Origin: a bacterium
GTDB lineage: Bacteria > UBA8248
Assembly (NCBI GenBank): GCA_027622355.1
Contig: JAQBZT010000210.1
Location: 1-5,333 of the forward strand
Reading direction: 5' to 3'
DNA length: 5,333 nt
The position numbers and the translations under genes were made by a program. This document shows positions 1 to 4,604 of this stretch, piece by piece (within the stretch, counting starts at the first letter, position 1; every line of letters starts with the position of its first letter). A model generated the notes under the pieces. That model searched no databases. It saw only the letters and a program-made list of their open reading frames with translations, and had not been told where the DNA came from.

Positions 1-20
1 GCACATATGCCCTCCCGGTG

Positions 21-26
21 TAGAAT
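21..26 (+). promoter_or_regulatory. Possible -10 box (TAGAAT) for the small orphan gene
   Basis: TAGAAT differs from the TATAAT consensus at one position and lies 66 bases before the start codon at 93. A matching -35 box with a 17-base spacer would fall at about the window edge and cannot be judged. A hexamer this close to consensus also occurs by chance, so this is a weak call based on position and one motif. Confidence 0.25.
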
Positions 27-34
27 GCCCCCGC

Positions 35-61
35 CCGCAGAGAAGAGGCCCTTTCCTGCGG
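35..61 (+). other. Possible hairpin in the leader of the orphan gene
   Basis: CCGCAG (35-40) and CTGCGG (56-61) are perfect inverted arms of six bases. Past a bulged A at 41, bases 42-45 can pair further with 52-55 (GAAG against TTTC, one G-T wobble). It lies 19 bases before the Shine-Dalgarno site at 81-86 and would be in the 5' leader if transcription starts near 33. It has no run of T and does not cover the ribosome site. Any function is unknown, and chance pairing is possible. Confidence 0.3.
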
Positions 62-92
62 TCATTCCTGAACACCCAACAAAGGACAAGCG

Positions 93-365
93 ATGAATTA
101 CGAAGTGAAGGACAAAACCATTTCCTTTGAAGCCCGCCTGGAGGATGTAAAGCTCATCTACCGGACCCTCCACCGGCATTTGACCGACCATCTGGATTTA
201 ATGGACTGCGGATTTTTCGACACGATCCAGTCGGCCCTTCAGAAAAAAGCCCAGGCCGAGGGCGTGGACATTGGCCATCACAGTGCTTGGGATCTCTGGC
301 TCGGAAACGATGGGCTCCCGAACTGCGAGGAGCGCGTCAAGAAGAGGAGAATTCTCGAGGGCTAG
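93..365 (+). CDS. Small hypothetical protein of unknown function, 90 aa
   Basis: I do not recognise this protein family. The start is supported by AAAGGA at 81-86, six bases before the ATG, and the frame is open for 90 codons to a TAG. No signal peptide or membrane segment is visible. The chain looks soluble, is rich in charged residues, and is probably mostly helical. A His/Asp-rich stretch (HRHLTDHLDLMD, residues 27-38) is followed by FFDTIQSALQKKAQAEGVDI (41-60), then the aromatic AWDLWLGN (65-72), and a basic tail (EERVKKRRILEG, 79-90). The short His-rich stretch could bind metal, but no known motif fits. It is the only plus-strand gene and converges with the sigma factor gene, overlapping it by four bases. 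The good ribosome site and protein-like composition argue that it is real. The function is open. Confidence 0.75.
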   Translation: MNYEVKDKTISFEARLEDVKLIYRTLHRHLTDHLDLMDCGFFDTIQSALQKKAQAEGVDIGHHSAWDLWLGNDGLPNCEERVKKRRILEG

Positions 366-1282
366 CGCTTCTCCTCCGGCTCCTCCGCCTGGAGGTTCCG
401 GATCATGTGACCGTCCGTGTAAACCTTCAGCGCCCGGATCGACTCGCCGTCGCAAAGGACCGCCATCGCCGCCGCCGGCATCCACTCGGTCCGTTCCTTG
501 TACCAAGAACGAATCAAGATGCCGCGGCATCCGCTGAGCCACACCGGCGCGCAGTGGAGGTGCTCGCCGAGATCGCCCGCCACCTCGGAAAGCGCAGAGG
601 CCACGAAATCCCTCCCGCTGACTACTTGTTCCTCAGCGACAAACTCGGCATCGGACCAAATCATTTGCTGGAGAAGGGCGCGATCGCGGAGCAGGAACAC
701 TTCGGCGAACCGCTCGCAAAGCCGTTCCGATTTTTCATCGTCCACCACCGGCACGAAAGGAATATGGCCGCCCCACCTGCGTTCAATTTCCTGCCGCCGC
801 GCCCCGGCTTCCTGGGCAATCTGGAAAATCTCGGGTAATTTTTTTTTCAAGGCACCCGCCGCAAGCCGATCGCCGTCCTCATATCCCTCGCGGAGCACGG
901 TGACGGCCCGCTGCTCCGGGTTCATGTAGTGAAGCGTGAAAATATGGGAGAGCGTAATGCCCGCCTCGCCGATGTTTTTCTCCAGGAACCGGAAATTCGG
1001 CTCACCGCTCGGACCCGCGGTCTGCACCACTTCCGGAATGTCGAATTCCTCCAGCAAAGCGGTTTTTCCCCGCTTCAGGGCATCCACCGCGAGAGCCGTG
1101 GAGGTCACGAGCAGCCACTCTTCCGGGTCGGGAACGTTCTCAAAAGCCTGCCCCATTTCCAGAACCTGCATCAGGGTGTCCTGGGCCAGATCGTCGGCGT
1201 CCAGAAGGCTCCCCGTCATGAGGTAGGCATGCCGTCGGAGAAAAGGCCAGTACTTGAGGGTGAATTTTTCGAGATCGCGCAA
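362..1282 (-). CDS. ECF-type RNA polymerase sigma-70 factor with C-terminal SnoaL-like domain
   Basis: Predicted to direct RNA polymerase to a specific promoter set. Region 2 covers about residues 11-75, with the typical core RRHAYLMTGSLLDADDLAQD (16-35) and VTSTALAVDALKRGK (59-73). Region 4 would lie at about 110-170: NPEQRAVTVLRE (121-132) matches its first helix. The next part (GYEDGDRLAAGALKKKL) is not canonical, and a possible helix-turn-helix (PEIFQIAQEAGARRQEIERR, 150-169) comes later than usual. Residues 186-296 resemble the SnoaL/NTF2-like domain of ECF41/SigJ-type factors, where the extension is reported to modulate activity. The start codon is TTG; an ATG further in (residue 22) would cut into region 2, and no upstream in-frame ATG or GTG is seen before the end of scoB. 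A GGGGA at 1292-1296, nine bases upstream, is a modest ribosome site. No anti-sigma gene is adjacent. It lies 47 bases after scoB on the same strand, so co-transcription is likely. Group assignment is inferred from memory of the family. Confidence 0.8.
   Translation of the reverse strand: MRDLEKFTLKYWPFLRRHAYLMTGSLLDADDLAQDTLMQVLEMGQAFENVPDPEEWLLVTSTALAVDALKRGKTALLEEFDIPEVVQTAGPSGEPNFRFLEKNIGEAGITLSHIFTLHYMNPEQRAVTVLREGYEDGDRLAAGALKKKLPEIFQIAQEAGARRQEIERRWGGHIPFVPVVDDEKSERLCERFAEVFLLRDRALLQQMIWSDAEFVAEEQVVSGRDFVASALSEVAGDLGEHLHCAPVWLSGCRGILIRSWYKERTEWMPAAAMAVLCDGESIRALKVYTDGHMIRNLQAEEPEEKR
375..402 (+). terminator. Possible stem-loop just after the orphan gene, no T run
   Basis: TCCGG (375-379) pairs with CCGGA (398-402), and CCTCC (382-386) pairs with GGAGG (391-395). 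The two stems are separated by a two-by-two internal loop (CT/TT) and capped by GCCT. It begins ten bases after the orphan gene's stop, where a terminator would be expected. No T tract follows on the plus strand, and the DNA also codes for the C-terminal NLQAEEPEEK segment of the convergent sigma factor, so codon constraints alone may explain the symmetry. Confidence 0.25.
839..847 (-). repeat. Nine-A homopolymer inside the sigma factor gene
   Basis: Read on the minus strand this is AAA AAA AAA, three Lys codons (residues 146-148) in the divergent linker of region 4. Runs of this length are known sites of transcriptional or replicative slippage. One extra A would place a TGA 19 codons after the run, giving a protein without the SnoaL-like domain. 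The run is seen directly; slippage is inference. Confidence 0.6.
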
Positions 1283-1329
1283 AGTGCGGTTCCCCGGAGA
1301 GAAATGCCGGAAAGGAAAACAGCCGTATG

Positions 1330-1992
1330 TTAGGCCGCGGAGAACATCTCGCGCAGATTGGCGGCGATGCGAAGAGGAGCCTCCGTCTTTTCACGGACTT
1401 CATCTTCAGGCACGCCTGGCGCCACCTCTCGAAGGAGAAGGCCGTCCTCCTCCACCGTAATGACAGCCAGATCCGTGACTATCACATTGACTACTTTTTT
1501 CCCCGTTAAAGGGAGATCGCAAGCGTTGAGAATTTTTGGGGCACCCTTTTTCGTGGTGTGCTCCATTGTGATGATGACCTTTTTCGCGCCCACCACGAGA
1601 TCCATCGCGCCGCCCATTCCAGAGAGCATCCGGCCGGGTATGGCCCAGTTGGCCAGATCGCCGTTGGCCGCCACCTGCATCGCGCCCAGGACGGTGGCGT
1701 CAATGTGCCCGCCCCGCACCATGGCGAACGAGGTCGCACTGTCGAAAAAGGCGGCGTTTTGCATGAGGGTGACGGTTTCCTTGCTGGCATTGATCAAATC
1801 GGGGTCTTCTTCTCCCTCGTAGGGGTAGGGGCCGACCCCGAGAATTCCGTTCTCCGAATGGATCGTCACGCCATAGTCCTCGGGAATGTAATTGCTGACG
1901 AGGGTCGGGATGCCCAGCCCCAAGTTGACGTACCCGCCCCTCGGCACCTCCAGAGCGGCGCGGCGGGCGATATCTTCTCGGGTGAGTGCCAT
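1330..1992 (-). CDS. scoB: 3-oxoacid (acetoacetyl) CoA-transferase, subunit B
   Basis: Beta subunit of a class I CoA-transferase. With subunit A it moves CoA between succinyl-CoA or acetyl-CoA and a 3-oxoacid such as acetoacetate, through a glutamyl-CoA thioester. At 220 aa it is full length for the family. Seen in order: YVNLGLGIPTLVSNYIP (21-37); SENGILGVGP (46-55), whose Glu47 sits where the family's catalytic glutamate lies; FDSATSFAMVRGGHIDATVLG (83-103); ANWAIPG and SGMGGAMDLVVGAKK (114-138); and MEHT (residues 143-146). The start is firm: AAGGAAGGG ends two bases before the ATG. It starts ten bases after scoA ends, so the two are one operon. The name could equally be atoA (acetate CoA-transferase) or pcaJ-like (3-oxoadipate); no beta-ketoadipate genes are in view, and substrate cannot be fixed from sequence alone. 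Confidence 0.93.
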   Translation of the reverse strand: MALTREDIARRAALEVPRGGYVNLGLGIPTLVSNYIPEDYGVTIHSENGILGVGPYPYEGEEDPDLINASKETVTLMQNAAFFDSATSFAMVRGGHIDATVLGAMQVAANGDLANWAIPGRMLSGMGGAMDLVVGAKKVIITMEHTTKKGAPKILNACDLPLTGKKVVNVIVTDLAVITVEEDGLLLREVAPGVPEDEVREKTEAPLRIAANLREMFSAA

Positions 1993-2002
1993 TTCCCTTC
2001 CT

Positions 2003-2716
2003 TTAATTTTCCCGTGGACGCGTGGTGAGAATCTCGATGGGCTTGTCCGGATTCTCTACCTTCACCACGCGCTGCACGAAAATGCCCGGGGTATGAATGT
2101 GATCGGGATCCAAAGCGCCGGTGGGGACGATCTCTTCGACCTCGGCGATGGTCACCTCCGCCGCCGTCGCCATGCCGGGATTGAAATTCTGTGCGCTTTT
2201 CCGGTAGATCAGATTCCCCGATTCGTCTGCTTTCCAGGCGCGGATGAGGGCGAAATCCGCCCGCAGGGGCATCTCCAGAATATATTCTTTTCCGTCAATC
2301 ACGCGGGATTCTTTCCCCTCGGCGACAACGGTACCGACGCCGGTCGGGGTGTAAAAGCCGCCGATGCCCGCGCCGCCCGCACGGATTCGCTCGATCAGCG
2401 TACCCTGCGGAATCAGCTCAAGCGCGATCTCTCCCGCGAGCGCCTGTTGCTCGTAGGCCTTGCAGGCGCTTCCCACGCGGCTGGCCACGACCGATCGAAT
2501 TTTTTTCTTCTCGAAAAGAAGGCCCAGACCCCAGCCGTCCATCCCGCCGGCGTTGGCGATCAGATGCAGCCCTTCGACGTCATCCCGTTCGCTGAGCGCC
2601 GCGCAAAGGTTGTGCGGGGCACCGCAAATGCCGAAGCCGCCCACGAGAATCGAGGCGCCCGCCGGAATGTCCGCTACCGCTTCGGCGGAACTTTTCCACA
2701 CTTTAGAATGGCCCAT
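2003..2716 (-). CDS. scoA: 3-oxoacid (acetoacetyl) CoA-transferase, subunit A
   Basis: Alpha subunit of the same cytoplasmic enzyme; it supplies most of the CoA-binding fold, while the catalytic glutamate is on subunit B. At 237 aa it is near full length. The class I signature ASILVGGFGICGAP is at 21-34. Also seen: IPQGTLIERIRAGGAG (102-117), GFYTPTGVGT (120-129), LRADFALIRAWKADESGNL (151-169) and SAQNFNP (174-180), all standard for ScoA/AtoD/PcaI. The segment SRVGSACKAYEQQ (79-91) differs from the GENK-type sequence common in succinyl-CoA:3-oxoacid transferases, so an AtoD-like acetate enzyme is a fair alternative. The ATG at 2716-2714 is preceded by a purine-rich GGGGAAAAGAGACGGA. It is the first gene after a 404-base gap and so the likely head of a scoA-scoB-sigma transcript. 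Confidence 0.93.
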   Translation of the reverse strand: MGHSKVWKSSAEAVADIPAGASILVGGFGICGAPHNLCAALSERDDVEGLHLIANAGGMDGWGLGLLFEKKKIRSVVASRVGSACKAYEQQALAGEIALELIPQGTLIERIRAGGAGIGGFYTPTGVGTVVAEGKESRVIDGKEYILEMPLRADFALIRAWKADESGNLIYRKSAQNFNPGMATAAEVTIAEVEEIVPTGALDPDHIHTPGIFVQRVVKVENPDKPIEILTTRPREN

Positions 2717-2826
2717 TCCGTCTCTTTTCCCCGAAAATTCAGGGCGCCAGCCGCGAACTCCAAGCAGGTGGCTCCCCCTTGTTTTTTGTTCTCTCCCGGC
2801 GGCGCGAAAAATCCCGCATTATCCTT

Positions 2827-2888
2827 CAGTATCGCGCAATCGCCCCCGCTCTCAAATTTTGCGCAGTATCGCGCAGTATCCCGCAATT
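2827..2888 (-). repeat. Three-copy direct repeat upstream of scoA, possible operator
   Basis: On the plus strand the copies are CAGTATCGCGCAAT (2827-2840), CAGTATCGCGCAGT (2864-2877) and CAGTATCCCGCAAT (2874-2887), overlapping by four bases between the last two. A fourth partial copy, ATCCCGCATT, lies at 2811-2820. The offsets are 37 and 10 bases, near 3.5 and 1 helical turns. The cluster lies about 110-170 bases before the scoA start and surrounds a possible promoter, as expected for a regulator binding array. No regulator gene is adjacent except the sigma factor. The repeat is seen directly; the role is inferred. Confidence 0.5.
2828..2855 (-). promoter_or_regulatory. Possible promoter for scoA-scoB-sigma (TTGAGA-16-GATACT)
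   Basis: On the minus strand TTGAGA (2855-2850) matches five of six bases of a -35 box, and GATACT (2833-2828) matches four of six of a -10 box, with a 16-base spacer. Transcription would start near 2821, giving a leader of about 105 bases. The -10 box lies within one copy of the direct repeat, and the other two copies lie just upstream of the -35 box. A GATAAT at 2823-2818 is a better -10 but has no -35 at a proper distance. This is a weak match. Confidence 0.25.
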
Positions 2889-2926
2889 GCCCAGCCGGCC
2901 CCGGGCGCGCGCCGCCGCCCCTTTTG

Positions 2927-2945
2927 GAGTGGGGCGGACCCACTC
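2927..2945. other. Inverted repeat, 7-base arms with 5-base loop
   Basis: GAGTGGG (2927-2933) and CCCACTC (2939-2945) pair perfectly around GCGGA. It is the scoA-proximal member of four hairpins in the GC-rich half of the gap. No T run follows on either strand, so a classic intrinsic terminator is unlikely. Confidence 0.4.
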
Positions 2946-2980
2946 TCGCACATCCAGAGCGAAAGAGCGGCGCAGAAAAT

Positions 2981-3006
2981 GCGGGGAGGATCGGACCCTC
3001 CGCCGC
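2981..3006. other. Inverted repeat, 9-base stem with one bulge
   Basis: GGAGG (2985-2989) pairs with CCTCC (2997-3001) around a seven-base loop. GCGG (2981-2984) pairs with CCGC (3003-3006) after a single bulged G at 3002. No T run follows. The strong GC bias here makes chance pairing fairly easy. Confidence 0.35.
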
Positions 3007-3011
3007 CTCAG

Positions 3012-3031
3012 GCGCCCCGGCCGGGGGGCGC
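3012..3031. other. Inverted repeat, 7-base GC arms with 6-base loop
   Basis: GCGCCCC (3012-3018) and GGGGCGC (3025-3031) pair perfectly around GGCCGG. It is about 90 bases after the trkH stop. The stem is all G-C and should be very stable, but no T run follows on either strand. Confidence 0.4.
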
Positions 3032-3072
3032 AAAGCCCTGGTCCCTGCCCGCCGGGGGCGAGAGCCGCCCAT

Positions 3073-3097
3073 CCGGCCGCCTCGGGAGCGCGGCCGG
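3073..3097 (-). terminator. GC-rich stem-loop after trkH, possible terminator without T run
   Basis: CCGGCCGC (3073-3080) and GCGGCCGG (3090-3097) form a perfect eight-base stem with a nine-base loop, 23 bases after the trkH stop on the minus strand. The place is right for ending or protecting the trkA-trkH message. The minus strand after the stem reads ATGGGCGGCTC, not a T run, so it would not be a standard intrinsic terminator; an RNA 3'-end stabiliser is equally possible. Confidence 0.35.
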
Positions 3098-3120
3098 GAG
3101 GGTGCGTTTGGATGGCACAG

Positions 3121-4572
3121 CTAACCCCATTTTTTCCAGTACGCCGGCTGAAGCAGCACCAGCACCGTGAACACTTCCAGGCGGCCGATGATCATCCCCG
3201 CCGACAGAATCCATTTTAATGTGTCGGGCAGGGCCCCGTAATCCATCGCGGGGCCGACGCGGGCCAGGCCCGGGCCAACGTTCCCCACGGTGGCCGCCAC
3301 CGCAGAGATGGACGAGATAATATCGAGGCCAAAGGCCGTGCACAATGCCACCAGAATGATGGTTGACCCCAAATACAGCACGAAAAAAGCCTGCACCCGG
3401 CCGAGAATGCCTTCCTCCACCACCTGGCCGTTCAGATGAATCGGGATCACCGCCTGGGGGTGCAGACTCTTCCGAAGCTGGGCCCTGGCGCTCTTCAGCA
3501 AGAGGAGGACCCGCGCCTGCTTCATGGCGCCGCCCGTCGAGCCGCCGCAGCCTCCGAAAAACATGAGAGACAACAAAACAACTTGCGAGAAAAACGGCCA
3601 GGCGCCGAAATCCTCCGTTGCATATCCGGTCGTGGTGACGATGGAAACCGTTTGAAAGACAGCTTGGCGCAGTGCCGCGGGCACTCCGATACCGTTCGCC
3701 CAGACAAGATTCACCGCGATGAAAACCGTCGCGACAATCACCACCACAGAATAAAAACGAAATTCCTCGTCTTGAAAGTATCCCTCAACCGATTTGCCGC
3801 TCAAGGCCCGGTAGTGAAGGAGAAAATTCGCCCCCGAAAGAAACATGAAGATGACGATAACCATTTCGATGTAGACGCTGCCATATGCGCCGACGCTGCC
3901 CCCCCGGCTGGAAAACCCTCCCGTCGCCAGCGTCGTAAAGCTGTGGACCACGGCATCGAAAAGAGACATCCCGCCGATCCACAGGAGAACAACCTCGACC
4001 ACCGTGATGACCAGATAAACGCCCCAGAGGATTTTCGCCGTCTCGCGGATGCGGGGCATGACCCGCTCTTTCACCAGGCCGGGGACCTCTGCCTGATAGA
4101 GCTTGTATCCGCCGACTTGAATCATCGGTAAAATGGCTACCGAGAGCACGATGATGCCCATTCCGCCGAGCCATTGGATAAACGCCCGCCAGAAATGAAA
4201 TGCGTGAGACAATTCCTCGACGGCATCCGCGGAGAGAACGGTCGCGCCCGTCGTCGTGAAACCCGAAACCGTTTCGAAAAAAGCATCCGTAAATTCAGGA
4301 AAAATCCCGTGAATCCAGAACGGAAGCGCGCCGAACAGACCGCACATCGCCCAGGCCGTCGCGACAAGAAAAAAGCTCCCGCGCAGGGTCAACTCTTCGT
4401 CGGCCCGCCCCGCCAGGCAAAGGGCCCCTCCCGCGGCGGCCGTCAGCACGGCGCCCAAGAAAAATGAAACGGCCTCGCCGCCGCCGTAAATCCAGGACAC
4501 CGGAATCGGCACCAGCATCGCGGCGGAGAGACCGAGCAGAATCGCCCCCATCGCGTTGAAGACGGCTCGCAT
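3121..4572 (-). CDS. trkH: Trk potassium uptake protein TrkH (membrane channel subunit)
   Basis: Inner-membrane, K+-conducting subunit of the Trk system, gated by TrkA. At 483 aa it is full length. The SKT family has four membrane-pore-membrane repeats, and all four pore segments are visible: SGFTTTGAT (103-111), FTTLATGGFS (212-221), IVTTTGYATEDF (311-322) and AATVGNVGPG (426-435), each with its filter glycine (about 109, 218, 316 and 430). GGCGGSTGGAMKQARV (340-355) is the conserved loop after the third filter, linked to gating in the family. GRLEVFTVLVLL (463-474) in the last helix carries the arginine described in TrkH pores. The short extra N-terminal helices (about 5-56) are normal for TrkH and favour it over the shorter KtrB. 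The ATG at 4572 is preceded by AGAAAGG, and the gene follows trkA by 32 bases in one operon. No key residue appears to be missing. Confidence 0.95.
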   Translation of the reverse strand: MRAVFNAMGAILLGLSAAMLVPIPVSWIYGGGEAVSFFLGAVLTAAAGGALCLAGRADEELTLRGSFFLVATAWAMCGLFGALPFWIHGIFPEFTDAFFETVSGFTTTGATVLSADAVEELSHAFHFWRAFIQWLGGMGIIVLSVAILPMIQVGGYKLYQAEVPGLVKERVMPRIRETAKILWGVYLVITVVEVVLLWIGGMSLFDAVVHSFTTLATGGFSSRGGSVGAYGSVYIEMVIVIFMFLSGANFLLHYRALSGKSVEGYFQDEEFRFYSVVVIVATVFIAVNLVWANGIGVPAALRQAVFQTVSIVTTTGYATEDFGAWPFFSQVVLLSLMFFGGCGGSTGGAMKQARVLLLLKSARAQLRKSLHPQAVIPIHLNGQVVEEGILGRVQAFFVLYLGSTIILVALCTAFGLDIISSISAVAATVGNVGPGLARVGPAMDYGALPDTLKWILSAGMIIGRLEVFTVLVLLQPAYWKKWG

Positions 4573-4604
4573 CCGATACCTTTCTCAGATAAGTGGTGCC
4601 GGGG

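Larger units (their letters stand above)
2717..3120. other. 404-base intergenic region between trkH and scoA
   Basis: No convincing gene is seen. Open frames across it are low-complexity (Ala, Pro, Gly, Arg) and have no ribosome site. About 2891-3120 is extremely GC-rich and carries four short inverted repeats, the nearest 24 bases after the trkH stop. About 2717-2890 is much richer in A/T and carries a direct-repeat cluster and a possible promoter for scoA. The change of composition near 2890 suggests the boundary between the trkH downstream region and the scoA control region. I looked for a -24/-12 sigma-54 promoter upstream of scoA and did not find one. Confidence 0.7.

Noticed and set aside
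287..838. 183-codon open frame on the plus strand
   Set aside because: Antisense to the sigma factor gene, rich in Arg/Pro/Ala, with no domain; explained as a by-product of high GC content.
2500..2506. Seven-A run in scoA (Lys-rich EKKKIRS)
   Set aside because: Shorter than the A9 run, within a normal conserved enzyme, with no sign of a frameshift or alternative product.
2717..2890. Sigma-54 promoter upstream of scoA, as in some ato operons
   Set aside because: The TGGC sites on the minus strand are not followed by GC at the required -12 position; no adequate -24/-12 pair was seen.
2883..2890. GCAATTGC palindrome next to the repeat array
   Set aside because: Eight bases only and partly composed of the repeat unit itself; not enough to call a separate operator.
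2674..3072. 132-codon minus-strand frame in the trkH-scoA gap
   Set aside because: Low-complexity Gly/Pro/Arg/Ala translation, overlaps the scoA start and has no ribosome site.
1892..3124. 410-codon open frame on the plus strand
   Set aside because: It lies antisense to scoA and the scoB 5' end and runs through the GC-rich gap. It has no ribosome site or recognisable domain. The opposite strand encodes clear CoA-transferase motifs.
3436..4131. 231-codon open frame on the plus strand
   Set aside because: Antisense to trkH, whose four filter motifs are intact; very charged, low-complexity translation with no family resemblance.
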